Of a DNA stretch of 64,000 nt, positions 30,337-41,630 are shown piece by piece. Location of the stretch: positions 434,001-498,000 of the forward strand of contig RCSZ01000008.1 of the NCBI GenBank assembly GCA_014898425.1. The letters run 5' to 3'. Each line of letters begins with the position of its first letter. The first letter of the stretch is position 1. Source of the stretch: Botryotinia globosa (taxonomy: Eukaryota; Ascomycota; Leotiomycetes; Helotiales; Sclerotiniaceae). The notes beneath the pieces were generated by a model. That model ran no database searches and had not been told where the DNA came from. It was given only the letters and a program-made list of their open reading frames with translations. Position numbers and translations under genes: made by a program.

Positions 30337-33034
30337 CTTCGGGAAGGATTCGGCCTTTCTTTTGACTCTTTCAATCAAATGGTGAGTGGGTATCCCTCCA
30401 CAAACTCTGACAACAGGTTCGTATGAAAAAAAAATGGGTGCCCAAGGTAACTCGTGATGGGCAAACGACGAAAATAGAAGGTACGAAGAAGGTATCAATC
30501 AGTATAAATCATAAATATAAAAACACAAAAGAAAACAACGTATATGAAAGCTTAAAGCGAGAGTATGAAATGTGTCAGTGAGCGAGCGCAGCAAGCAGGT
30601 AAAAATAGAGAAACGGTCAACGAATGAGAGAAATGATTTTCCAACAGTGAGCGAGCAAAAAGAGGAAAAAGCAACCATTAAGATCAACCCTATCCCGAAA
30701 GTAATGTGGCCAAGTCAAAGACTCGGTGAAAAAAGGGAGTGCGGGTCAAGGAGATAATACAGCCCCTCTTAAAGTTATGTTTTCTTCAAACAACAACAAA
30801 GACAGGACAGCCAAACCGTGGAACACGGCAGGTGTGATTGTGGATCGAGGTATTGCCCTAAAACTGGGGACTGTGAAGGAAGCACGAAAGAAGTGGTGAC
30901 GTGAGCGATCGTTATAGAGAAAAGAATGATGGAGAAGACAGGGAATGAATGAATGTTAGGAATAACAACGTCTGCTAACCGCCAGGGTACGTTTTGGCTG
31001 AAAGGAAGTAAAGATTGTCGTTGGAAAAGATGTTATGAGGATTTTCTAAGCAAATAAAAAGTGTTTGGTTGGGGAGTTAAAGCACAGATACTCCTCCACC
31101 AGCTCTGTAACATCAACAGATAGATGGAATTGGTGGATATAGAGTCGTGGACTCGTGGGGGGGGCTGTTTCGACTAGGGGTTCTTGCTCACTGTCGATCT
31201 ATATCTTAATAGTAGGGTTATAAATCCCTGTATCGATTGTGATAAACGACTTGATAGGCTTTTGGATAGCTTAAGAGGAAGTGAAATAAATGATTGGAGA
31301 TTCGCCGCGGTAATCATATGGTGGGATACGACATTTTATTACTCGAGCAGGTCGTAAGGAATTGCATATTATCAATATATGGAATAGACGGAAGGAAAAA
31401 AGATACTGTATACAGGCACCGACCCAAGTGAGGGAGGAGCCAAAGCACGGAGTGGGAAAAAAAAAGAAATGATACCAGATGTGTTCAGCCGTCTTGCATA
31501 AAAACGACGCCATTAGCATCCAGTAGGGACTTTCTAGATTACTAACATGGGGGAAATTTGACACATCCTCATCCATGGACCATGATAGATTTGGTAGTCT
31601 CGGATGAAACTGTTCCTTTCGCATGCTCTTCTTGATCCAACAGTGCAAATTGCGGTGGCTATTAGGTATACGGAGTATCGTGAAGGAGTAATCAAGCTAA
31701 GACCTAAAAAGTTACTTTGCAATATAAATAACATGAAAAGGCACCAAACCATTTCATGCCGTGTCTTTAAAGTTTAGACACGCTTCGTACACAGGCTACA
31801 ACCCTATCAAAAGATTCAAAACAGACACAAACCGCGGTAGTAATGATTGAATTCTCCACTCTAGCGATAGTGGTACAAATGGTGCAAATTTCCCATGTGC
31901 TTGGACGATGGTAGCGATATATGAAATTGCTGGGTCGGTTCAAGCATGTCCTGGCTGACCAATGGCGGAGCCCACTAATTATGTTGAATGATAACAGATC
32001 ACAGAGGGAAACAAGAATATAATAAGAAGAGCATCATTAACTTAGATGATGAGATGAAATGAGGTGTGAGTTCGGATTTCGGTTAAGATGAAGGGGCCAA
32101 ACAGGCTTCAGCAGGACGGAAACCCCGGGAGATCAAATCGCTCAAACAAAATTGTGTATTGAAAACATAGACATTTTATTTGCATTGATTGTGCGATGAT
32201 ACAATTTCTGACTCGATATCGAAATGTGGAAATAGTGTGTGTATTTGATGTCTCGGCGTTCCATCCTACTCGACATAGGTATCTTTTCTTAGGGCTCAAT
32301 AATCGCCTGAAATAAATCCAAGAGACATTGATTGTTATTAGGTAGATAGATAGGTAGGTAGATAGATAGGTAGGTAGATAGGATAGATAGGTAGGTAGAT
32401 AGGTAGGTAGGTAGATAGGTAGTAACGATGGGTGTCAAAAACTACAAGTGCGGTCACAATTAAGATTGCAAGTAGGATACCGCTACTTCGAGTAGCTAGA
32501 AGTGCGACTTGGCTCCAAAACTATCTATTTTACTATCGGCGCTCTACCTAGTTGCAGCGGTAGGAATACGCCAACGATGCGTGGTGCTCGTACTCATTTG
32601 CTCGAATGTCGCCAGTGCATGCATGGACTTGACGTCAATGACAAAAAATTGGGCTTTTGTGGGTTGGGATCACTGTTAGAAGACCAAAAATTCAATGGGG
32701 ACATTGTGACAATTGATGAGATTATGAAGAGAATACGGAGTATATAGAAAGAAGTTCTGAAGAACCAGGTCGACTTAGAACAAGAGAATAAAGAAAACAG
32801 CCAACTACATCCGCACAACAATTTTCATTTCCCCCCTATTTTGTTGCTTATTATATCTATCCAAACCAACCAGATTGCCAACTTCCTGTTGTTCGTCGGC
32901 AGCCCATAAATTACCGTCGAAAAGTCCATCACTCATCTCATCCATTCATTTCATATTTCGCATCCCGCACGGTCTTTAACTTGAGGTGGATACACCGCGC
33001 ATCGTAAACATGATACGACGATAAGCAAGCTTAT
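30337..33034. other. Intergenic, 2.7 kb
   Basis: No supported gene. It contains a GATA-type microsatellite at 32338-32422. Frames at 31271-31752 and 32502-32747 are short or start at non-ATG codons. Confidence 0.5.
32338..32422. repeat. (GGTA/GATA)n microsatellite
   Basis: About 85 bp of interspersed tetranucleotides TAGG, TAGA and GATA on the plus strand with slight interruptions. Ordinary slippage-type repeat, probably polymorphic. Confidence 0.9.
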
Positions 33035-33836
33035 CTACTCATCATCTTCATCATCTTCATCATCAGCAACAGCTTCTGGAACTTCATCCAGATTGTCCTC
33101 TTCAGGAACAACTCCTCCCTTTATTTCAGCAGCTTTACTGGTAGGCCCAGAACCGCCAACTGAATCCTCGGCAGCGGAATCTTCATCATCTTCTACTCCA
33201 TCATCATCATCGGCTTCGGCTTCGGCTTCATTGTCATCGCCATCTTCGTCGTCGTCGATAGGAACAATTTCATCCTCATCGACAGATACATCATCGGTGA
33301 CGACTTTGCGCTTTTTAGATGGTGGTGCCGTCTCTATACAAGTATTCGTTAGCATGGTTGTAAGAGTTAGTGGCTATCAGGGGACGAATTTTTGCAACTT
33401 GTTGCATCGCGCCGCATACCTTGAACTTCCTCTTCTTCTAATCCTTCTTCGTCCTCGTCACTATCGTCCTCATCGGATGCAGCAGATACTGCTGCTACGG
33501 CTTCGGCGTCGGAGTCTTCATACCTGTCAAAATGCGCCGATTAGTTACGATTTTGTTAATGAAGGAATGAGCAACCAAGTATATCCAATCAAGCGATGCG
33601 ATGATCGGTAAATTGATACCGAAAGAATGATACAATGCCCAAATGTAACTCATGTATAATCCAATCAACTAACACGCCGCTGACAACTAGATATCATGGA
33701 TATAGCCCATTGAAAGGTATATGGGAAATCAATGCATCGAGGAGAGGTGCAACACTTACTCCTCTTCCTCCTCGCTCTCATCCGAGGGGAGAGCGACGAG
33801 CTCCTCATCTTCGGCCTTTCTCTTTCTTGTACTCAT
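33035..33836 (-). CDS. Small, extremely acidic nuclear protein, three exons
   Basis: Exons 33836-33760, 33523-33420 and 33333-33035; donors GTAAGT and GTATGC, acceptors TTGACAG and TATAG (first intron long, 236 nt). The 159-residue product starts MSTRKRKAEDEELV. It is dominated by Asp/Glu runs and contains a classical basic nuclear localisation signal (PSKKRKVV) in the middle. It ends in DDEDDEDDE. No folded domain is visible. The composition resembles acidic histone chaperones and other histone-binding acidic tails (inference from charge only). The plus-strand Ser-rich frame over the same bases is the mirror of the GAN codons and is not a gene. Confidence 0.75.
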
Positions 33837-36524
33837 CTCGAAGTTGATATATTCCGATGTTTTGTGACAAAAATACTCCAATAAGTATATGGGTGAGTGT
33901 ACAGATGTATGATGATTGTTTGATAGGTATAAGATGATAGAGATGAGATGAGATGGAAAGCGAATTGAAACCTATAAAACCCGAACTTGGGGGGAGCAGG
34001 AGCTTCAGCTGGGGAAAGAGGAGGCGCTTACTGGCTAAGACTACATTTACTCTCACCCCCAGAATTTCATATCACACTTGTTCTCTTGTTCCTTCCTGTA
34101 AGCAGGAAAGAAGCTTGGACTTGAGCTCCTCGAGACAAGCTTTTCGAGTAAAGTTAATGATTGGATGTTCACTTGAATAGCATTGAAGCTAGTATATATA
34201 AGGATTAGATATATGCACGTATCCATAGTCGGACTAAGATGATGCAAGGAATGCATAAATAATTGGAAAGCAGGGGAAGAGTAGTGATTGGTGGAAGGGG
34301 AAATCCGATAGTACACATTGTATGTAAGGAAAAGAGTACATATGTAAGATCTTACATCCATATCATCACTGGGTTAACTGCGGCTTTTGAGAAATCAAGA
34401 AATACTGTTAAAGTATCTGTCGCGACTCGCAAGAGAGTTACGATATTTTAGGTAAGCATGTGGAGACTAGACCCGAGTTGACAAGTTTCAGTTCATTTTG
34501 TTATCAACATAGATGTCGTCGAACTTGGTATCTCACCAGCTGGTGTCAAGAGATAGGAGCTTGGAAGATGTTCGATGATCATTCAAAAGGAATCTCGCGA
34601 CTATGAACCTACTAACTAGACGTGGAATGACAACGTCCACTATCATAAAACATTTACAAAACAGAACATCTATCGCAATTTCGATCCTTCAATCTTGTTA
34701 CTGTTAATAGATAAAATGTTCCGCTTCATAGGGGTCCTCTTATTGTTAGTGCTTTTTCTTGATTCCACAAATTATATCTTGATTGACGTCTACCCACACG
34801 ACATTTCTTAGAACTGACAGATTCACGAAATCTTCCAAAAAGTGGTTACCATGATAGCAAGAGCAAGCGCAGTAGCATAAATTCTTCTTCATTACATGTC
34901 AAAGAACTCTTAGCATACGTCCTTGAATTTTCGTACAGTCAAATTTCTCTCTCTGCATGCAGTCTTGAACGAGTGTCTGATAGTTCGGGCCAAGAGATAA
35001 GATATGAACTAGCAGATTCTAGAAACATTTCACCACTGTAATTGTTGTCAAAATCTTGAAGTATTTCATCCTTCTAGTGAGTCTTAAGAATAGAATATCA
35101 GTTGTTCTCGAACTAGACTATTGGAGACCCTAGTCTGAGACCAATAGCTTCAGATGCATCCTTCCGTGACGGTTCCCGCCTCCTTCATTCCAGTTCATAT
35201 ACACATATCATATTGAGATAGAACACAATCGATCGTACAATCAATCTAGCGGTATAGCGATGTTTAAGTTGTAGCGTGCATTCATTTCATACTATTTAGA
35301 CCCTAGATATAATTAATCAATGTTCTGTAATCTACAATGCACTCCGTCGATCATTATTTTCCATCATATCCCTCTCTCTTCTCTCTCAACAGATACTTAG
35401 TTTAATGGCCGAACTCTGACTTGCAAACAAACGCCCAGTAACCTGAAAACAATCATGAAATAATCACTCATGATGGAATCAACAGGCTGCACTCTATGCT
35501 TCCCTCATGATGTAATATTTGCAATCATCCATACATACACGGGACCTGCTCAACTACATAATGGGATTATTGAATCCTTTGTTGATAACTTGTTGCTAGT
35601 AATACAAAGCATAGCTGGACCAGTGACGACGGCAGGTACAGACTTCAATGGCAATTATTAGGAGTAGATGAATATTCTCCTCCTTGATCAATCACAATTT
35701 GGAATGATTATATGCCCTTGAATCCCTTCAGGACAGGGGAGGGGTCATATTCCCTACTCGTGAGAACACAGAGTCAAGATAAACTTGATGTCATGCGCAC
35801 AGCTAAATACGTATAAATTGGAAGAATGAGACGGTAGAACCAACATCTTGGCCCGAAATGGAGGTCGAAGGAAGGATAAGGGTATCAAGTCTCGCAAAAC
35901 TAGTGACTTAAAACATCGGTTAGCTCTGCATGTGTATCTTTTGTCCTGAATTTCCGTATACCAATTCCCTTAAAAACCAATGCAGAAAAATGGAGAGTTC
36001 AATAGTATCGTTTTATCTCTTCACGTTATAACTTCGATGCTTATCCCGGCAGAGGGAAACTTCGGAACTAGCAGTATCTAAAACTTGAACAGGCGGTGGC
36101 AGAATTTCAAGACGTGCAACATTGAAGTTCCTAAAGCTAGCAACACCGAGTTAGGAAGGAACTTATTGAAACACCCAGAAGCACTTAGAAATCCTATAAT
36201 GATATCCGACAGTAGATTAAACTGATGAAGTGCAGAATTGATATCATTTCTATACTGATCAACTTGCTTGGTAGCCTGATCTCAAATTCCCAGTCTGCGA
36301 TTTTGTATCTATTTATTAATCAGTGAAAATTTGCCAGAGGAATAGCTTTCTGGCCTGTAAGATTTATAGAATTCTTACCCAGGCGGCTACATTGAATCAT
36401 TATGTAATCTGTAGTAACGTAGACAGATGACTTTCGTGGACTGTACGTAACCCGAAAGTAAAATGATGAGTCATATGTGAACAGAACTACTTACTAATGT
36501 CCAATAGCATTTGATTCACCATAT

Positions 36525-36546
36525 GTATTAGTTCAAGAACTAATAC
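36525..36546. repeat. 22-bp inverted repeat
   Basis: Arms GTATTAGTTC and GAACTAATAC separated by AA. It lies within the gene-free strand-switch region. Possible dimeric-factor site; no other support. Confidence 0.8.
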
Positions 36547-37102
36547 ACTAGTGATATCATACGCAACTCTAGCACATGTAAATGTACCCACTTTCTCCCA
36601 GATTTTCCATTCCAATGAAAGATAGGTGAAAAGATGAAGATCAAACGAGGACTCACTATCACATAGAAAGAGCATTCATATTGCTTCAACTAGGTACTGC
36701 GAGATCTTCTAATCTCGGCTAAGATATCAGAGGGCAAGAAATAAATAAGATCATTCGTTATTCGTTGGCCAATTTGTATTCCAATATCTCCTCTATAAGT
36801 TTTTAATCATAGCCAAAATCAATTGTTGAAAGTAGTGGTTCTAGTACAATCTAGTACAAAGAAGTCAATCTAAATTCCCCCGTCAGCCCTAAATGCCATT
36901 CACAGTACGACTTAAGCGTGGTGGTCCACACTCTTTTAGGCTAGCGAGTTACTGAATTCAACCAAGCGCCTCGTTCTGAATCCAAGAGACTAGCACATGA
37001 CGCCATATTGGGGATATAGAAACATTAGATGAAGAAGTGAATATGTTCAATCCAGCAGTAGTACATGCCAAGCGTGCAATCACGTAGCTTTAATACTAAT
37101 TG

Positions 37103-37116
37103 TACGGTATATAAAG
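37103..37116 (+). promoter_or_regulatory. TATA box with adjoining TACGGT
   Basis: TACGGT at 37103-37108 runs directly into TATATAAAG (to about 37116), followed by a CT-rich stretch. It is placed about 150 bp upstream of the 5'-UTR intron of the gene at 37475, as expected for its core promoter. The hexamer is the reverse complement of ACCGTA found upstream of the left orphan genes. Confidence 0.45.
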
Positions 37117-37251
37117 TCCTCTCTCTTGCCAACCCCGCTTCCTCAATTCTAAATCCAGAAATCTATCAATTTTCATAAAGCCTTTATTGCCATCGAATAT
37201 CTTAACTCTAATTACCGAACAACAATACATCAGAAACGATCTACGAGCAAG

Positions 37252-37406
37252 GTAAGCCAATTCCTGACATTCTGCCCGGTTAAATGATGTCGCGGTGGTT
37301 TGATTTATTTGAGTGTTTCAAAGCATTGGTGATTCAGCAAGGTTTCAACGTTCTAGTGTACTGAGATGTTTGGGACAACTTAAAGTCTCTGTTTTTTCTC
37401 TTATAG
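37252..37406 (+). other. Probable 5'-UTR intron of the 37475 gene
   Basis: GTAAGC at 37252 and CTCTTATAG ending at 37406 bound a 155-nt stretch after AT- and CA-rich leader sequence. Both ends fit fungal splice consensus. Inference from splice signals only. Confidence 0.5.
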
Positions 37407-37474
37407 GACTGCAAAGCAGATACTGAGTAGAAAGGATTTTGCTGATCACCATTACAGACAAGACTATCTTCACC

Positions 37475-37939
37475 ATGACCCCGTCAGCGAACCATCCTCA
37501 AGAAGAACAGAAGAGAGCCGTTACGAGTGCACGAGTTCGTACCAACGGCATCACGAAAAACAAAGCAGCCAAGCCGAGGACGAATACAACAGCAGAAGAT
37601 TTAGTCAAGCCAATGGAAGGATTGGTAGTAGAGAAGACCGTCGACTCTTCCACAACAACAGGAGCGAATACCAAGGTCGAATCAAAGGACACAGACATGA
37701 ATGAAGTTTACAACGATGTATTTTCCAACCTTCGCGGTCATTTTCAGAAACCAGATACCGTCAAGCCTGACATCGCCAAGTCTGATGTTACAATAACTGC
37801 TGTTGAGAATAAACTTCCAAAAAAGAAAATTATTGACCAGGATGAAGATGCAGCCTACAACATGATCAAGGCCCATTTTCGTTCCATGGGCTCCGGTGGA
37901 AAGAAGGGGCGCGCCAATAAATGGAGCTTTTTGATGTAA
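37475..37939 (+). CDS. Orphan 154-residue polar protein
   Basis: ATG at 37475 (MTPSANHPQEEQ) with CACC before it. The N-terminal 90 residues are Thr/Lys/Asn-rich and disordered. Two related short segments follow: EVYNDVFSNLRGHFQKPD (about residues 80-97) and AAYNMIKAHFRSMGSG (about 129-144), suggesting a duplicated helix with a Y-N-x-h-x-x-x-h-R/F-x-H-F pattern. The C-terminus is Lys/Gly-rich and ends KWSFLM. No family recognised. The gene is flanked by a probable 5'-UTR intron and a second intron (37942-38005, GTATGT to TTCCAG) immediately after the stop. It resembles the left orphan genes in size and character and is on the plus strand. Confidence 0.62.
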   Translation: MTPSANHPQEEQKRAVTSARVRTNGITKNKAAKPRTNTTAEDLVKPMEGLVVEKTVDSSTTTGANTKVESKDTDMNEVYNDVFSNLRGHFQKPDTVKPDIAKSDVTITAVENKLPKKKIIDQDEDAAYNMIKAHFRSMGSGGKKGRANKWSFLM

Positions 37940-37941
37940 TG

Positions 37942-38005
37942 GTATGTTAGCATCTATTCATCGCCATTCCAAACCTTTATGGATATTTCTGATAATCGCT
38001 TCCAG
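37942..38005 (+). other. Probable 3'-UTR intron
   Basis: GTATGT begins two bases after the TAA stop, a CTGAT branch-like site follows, and CGCTTCCAG ends at 38005 (64 nt). All three signals fit fungal introns. If spliced, the junction lies too close to the stop to trigger decay by the usual 50-nt rule. Confidence 0.45.
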
Positions 38006-38569
38006 TCAAGAATCTGTGGTTGGAAGAAATGTTTCCAGTATCACGATGGATGAAAGCTCAGTTGAGAATAAGCATATCTGGATATATTCTGGGGGCATGC
38101 GTCAGAGGAATTAGCGGCGTGAGGATGTCACTTTGTATTAGATAAATTATAAACAGCATGTTTCAATACATACATTCTGCACAGCCTGGTCAGCTTTCGA
38201 TGAATTAATAACACCCTTGTAAGTCTTCCGGCGAGCTCACTATCAAATCTACATGTATTCATTTGCATTGTTGATGGCAAGTTCTTCGCTTTCAGTATAA
38301 GCTATTCCTGTCTATGTTCTATGACTAGATTTTGTTCCGACTCTGTTCGCAATTTTGACGAATCACTTCCGAACAACCATGGGACTTTTCTGTGAGAACA
38401 AAGTTTGAACAATATGCATGCTAGACATTAAATAGCTGGCTCATAAGTGTCCCTGAAATATTTCCTTATACCCAAACAACTCTCACAAACAACTACCTAC
38501 ACAACTCTTATTTTTAGCCCGATAAAAGCTTCAAATACACACTTCACAGCCTAATTAACCACCGCAAAC
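38006..38569. other. Intergenic
   Basis: No gene seen; promoter and leader of the 38570 gene. The leader close to the ATG is rich in CAAC and A. Confidence 0.5.
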
Positions 38570-39106
38570 ATGCTAACCAGAGGAGCGAGACGAGCTCTTT
38601 GGTGTGATAGCGAGAAGGCTTATCTTGCCAGCATCTCGATGAAAACAGTCAATGGGATGCGTATGAGGATAGATCCGAGATCAGCCATGCGCCAAATGAC
38701 AATCGAGCGAAAGAAACATCGCCGTGGTGGTGTTGCTTTTGCGGAAGACCCATGGCCTATGAGAAAGTATACCATTAATCGCATCAGATACCAGTGGAGA
38801 TGTATTGGCATAGCAAATGAAGTAGCTGCTCGTCCTCGCGTCGAGCAACCCGCTCAGCAACTACAGCCGCAAATCGAACGATATATCGTACCTTCCGGGG
38901 ACTCGATAGCATCTCATGACACCAACATCGAAATGCCTTTAGAATGGCAACTAGAAGTCGAAGAAATGATGGCTCCATTGAGACGGCAATGGGCTGAGGA
39001 AGACCGCGTCAAAGCCTGCCGATACCAATCAGCAGTAGCAGCCGCAGATCGAGCTCTAGGAGCTGACTTCTGGACTCAGTGCCAGGAAGATGTCGATATG
39101 GAGTGA
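38570..39106 (+). CDS. Orphan 178-residue protein
   Basis: Single exon from ATG 38570 (MLTRGARRALWC). The N-terminal half is basic with many Arg and Met (RMRIDPRSAMRQM, ERKKHRRGG). The middle has a Gln/Pro linker. The C-terminal third looks helical (LEWQLEVEEMMAPLRRQWAEEDR, CRYQSAVAAADRALGADFW) and ends acidic. No signal peptide or recognised domain. It lies about 0.6 kb downstream of the 37475 gene in the same direction. Coding composition and ATG context support it; function unknown. Confidence 0.6.
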   Translation: MLTRGARRALWCDSEKAYLASISMKTVNGMRMRIDPRSAMRQMTIERKKHRRGGVAFAEDPWPMRKYTINRIRYQWRCIGIANEVAARPRVEQPAQQLQPQIERYIVPSGDSIASHDTNIEMPLEWQLEVEEMMAPLRRQWAEEDRVKACRYQSAVAAADRALGADFWTQCQEDVDME

Positions 39107-40358
39107 TCGACTTCGGATATGGTGTTAGAGGATATGTATACACATATCAGCATGAACCAGTAAGTAAGTGCTAAAGAGAGATATAGTCGAGGCTGGCCCT
39201 CACTATTGAAACTGATACATTTCCTAAATTTAATTATATATAAACACTAAAAATATTTTGCCATCTTTCTTTGTGATACCGTGAGTGACCGTGAGTGAAC
39301 AATGCCTTGTAGCGACAAAGAAAGAGCTCGTCTCTATTAATCTTTGTTTCCTGGAGAGATAAACGGGCAGATTACTTTGTCAAGTGACGATCTGAACAAA
39401 GTATGACGGGAACAAATAACAAATCCGTTATTATTTTTTCTGAGTCCTTGTTGCTCGTTTAATAAACGAACAAAGAGAAGTATTTTTAGATCTTGTTATC
39501 TTCAAACGACGTACTAAATTAACAACAAGCACAGAATCGATTTGACTACCGATATTCATCTTTTGAGTGGAATGATATTGCACATTCTATCCTGACTGCT
39601 ATCATTATATTTGACATCCTCTACATATCATCATCTTGTAACAGACTGATTTAGGTAATAATTATAGAATAACACATCCCCTGCCTTTCCTACCCATTGA
39701 ATGTTAATTTTTATAGATTTTTTATCTGAGCAAGATAAAGTAAAATATAAAAGTCTTTTGACCATGTACATCATACTATCCCATAATCCCTCCCAAATCT
39801 CCATCTATTTTCAAACCCGAAGCTAATAATCTACACAACTATTCACCCATACACCCATACACCCCTCCCCCCGTCCTCCCCTTCCCCCCCCCCGCACTTT
39901 CCCAAAACTCAATTCGAATTCAAATTCAACACCTCCCCGTGCATCCGTTCTTTCCATTCATCATCAATCCATCAATATCCATAAATATGGGAAAGTGCCA
40001 TCCAGCCGGCAAGAGAGTCAATCGTTTCTATCCCTCACTCTTTCCCCTAACCTAGCCTCTAGAATAAATTACAGTGATCAATACAATCTCAACCCCTCAT
40101 TATATATATATAATTCGAAGTTTTGAAGTTCGTTGAGGAACACATTTTTATCTCTTCAAGTATATTTTTGTAAAACACTCCGGGTCATCAGCAAAGTGGT
40201 ATTATTTCTTATTATAAAATTTCTCTCAGCTTTCTTCTTCGTTAGTGGCAGGCAACCCAACATCTTTCAAACATCGCTGGAGCTAATCCCACGGGAAAAA
40301 AATACTCCCCATCTTCGATCATTCATAGATCCATCCATAAATTCCCACGAACTCGACG
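39107..40358. other. Intergenic, 1.25 kb
   Basis: No supported gene. A very C-rich tract lies at about 39840-39900 on the plus strand, then a possible 22-codon upstream frame from ATG 39987 in the leader of the next gene. Confidence 0.45.
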
Positions 40359-41630
40359 ATGGGCCACATCCTAATCTACCACACCCACGGCTCGACCCGC
40401 ACATTATTTCCTACCACCTCAAATCCTTCAAAGCCTTCAAAGCCTCCCCCCCCTCCCACTCCCTCTACCTTACCCCAAGCAGCAACCCCCCGAGTCTACG
40501 GTGCTTACGCCGCCCGCTACTCGCACATCTACCCCTCACGATGCAAAATACACGTGGGGACGCTCTCCCCTCTCTCCCGGCACCCAGTAACTCCCATGCG
40601 CGCCACCCTCTCCTCCATCCTCCTCGCGCAGCGTTCCGCTCTCACGCGTATCGAAACCATCAAAGCCACCAACCGCGATCCAGATGCCTGTTATCTCCCC
40701 ACCCACGAGGACCCCGAATTCCGCGCCGAGCTCAGCGAGGGAGTAGGTTTTGATCTCGACATCTATTCCTCATCCAAAGAAGTAATTTCGCTTATTCAAA
40801 AATGGCCATTCGATGATGCGACGAAAGGGATGATTCCCGGTGAGCGCTTGCCGTATGTAGATTTAGTATTGGAATTTGATCAGCTGAACGAAAAGTTGCA
40901 TAAACTGGGACAGGCGAGTTTGGGATATCATGTGAAGTATCATTATATCCCTATGATTGACAATCGAGCAGTTGAAGTGGAAGTGATAGTGGAGTTGGAT
41001 AGATATGCTGCCAAGCTGGTGAAAAACTTGAAAGAGATAGAGAGAGAGATATCGAGAGGTGAGGAGGCGGAGACAGAGCTAGAAGTAGAGGAGCTAGAAG
41101 TAGAAGAGCCTTCAGTATTGGAAACAACGCTGATGTCGAAACCACTGGGAACATCAATAAAGGCTCCAAAATCTACAAAGATGAAAAGAAAGCTGAAAGA
41201 CACAAAGACGAAAAGAAATTTGAAAGCGAAAAAGAAAGATGGAACGGCAGGCGATGAAACGGAGACGGATGAAGAAATGCAGGAACGCTTAATGCCGAAA
41301 ACAACGCCGATGTCGAAATCAGGGCGCAGATCAAAAATAACCCCAAAATCAACATCGGGGGGTAAATCATTCGCAACTCCACAATCAGCAGCAGGCGGAA
41401 AATCATTCGCAACTCCCCAATCAACATCGGGGGGAAAATCATTCGCAACCCCCCAATCAACATCGGGGGGGAAATCATTCGCAACTCCCCAATCAGCAGC
41501 AGGCGGAAAACCATTCCCAACTCCCCAATCGACGCCCGTCCAAAAGCCAAAGCCAAAGCAAAAGCTCAAGTTCATATCTCGAGATCCACGAGTTCGTGGA
41601 AATTCCACACCGAAGCCTCCCGAATCATGA
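40359..41630 (+). CDS. Unknown protein with Lys-rich C-terminus and 12-residue tandem repeats
   Basis: The frame from ATG 40359 gives 423 residues. The first ~80 are Pro/Ser/Thr-rich, so a later start (MRATLSSILL, about residue 80) is possible. Residues about 100-235 look globular (PEFRAELSEGVGFDLDIYSS, ISLIQKWPFDDATKGMIPG, LVLEFDQLNEKLHKLG). An acidic then Lys-rich stretch (KMKRKLKDTKTKRNLKAKKK) follows. Five copies of a 12-residue unit S(T/A)(S/A)GGK(S/P)F(A/P)TPQ then run from about 331 to 390, and the tail is basic. Nuclear or chromatin association is a guess from charge. Family not recognised. Confidence 0.65.
   Translation: MGHILIYHTHGSTRTLFPTTSNPSKPSKPPPPPTPSTLPQAATPRVYGAYAARYSHIYPSRCKIHVGTLSPLSRHPVTPMRATLSSILLAQRSALTRIETIKATNRDPDACYLPTHEDPEFRAELSEGVGFDLDIYSSSKEVISLIQKWPFDDATKGMIPGERLPYVDLVLEFDQLNEKLHKLGQASLGYHVKYHYIPMIDNRAVEVEVIVELDRYAAKLVKNLKEIEREISRGEEAETELEVEELEVEEPSVLETTLMSKPLGTSIKAPKSTKMKRKLKDTKTKRNLKAKKKDGTAGDETETDEEMQERLMPKTTPMSKSGRRSKITPKSTSGGKSFATPQSAAGGKSFATPQSTSGGKSFATPQSTSGGKSFATPQSAAGGKPFPTPQSTPVQKPKPKQKLKFISRDPRVRGNSTPKPPES
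41349..41528 (+). repeat. 36-bp coding minisatellite, five units
   Basis: Five in-frame 36-bp units at 41349, 41385, 41421, 41457 and 41493 encode variants of SxxGGKSFATPQ. Units alternate between two types, ST-S and SA-A, in the order 1 ST, 2 SA, 3 ST, 4 ST, 5 SA; the last is diverged (KPFPTPQ). Nearly identical bases suggest recent unequal exchange and likely copy-number variation between strains. Confidence 0.92.

Larger units (their letters stand above)
33837..37251. other. Gene-free strand-switch region, 3.4 kb
   Basis: No supported gene. It separates the all-minus left part from the mostly plus right part, so it holds divergent promoters at its two ends. A 22-bp inverted repeat lies at 36525-36546. 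Frames of 60-100 codons at 33953-34361, 35470 and 36487 are not convincing. Confidence 0.5.

Noticed and set aside
32502..32747. 81-codon plus-strand frame
   Set aside because: Starts at GTG, not ATG, and has no recognisable content.
33093..33611. 172-codon Ser-rich plus-strand frame
   Set aside because: Mirror image of the GAT/GAA/GAG-rich acidic gene on the minus strand, whose splice sites join in frame.
41349..41528. Tandem repeat considered as CRISPR-like
   Set aside because: Units abut without spacers and are in frame within a eukaryotic gene; it is a coding minisatellite.
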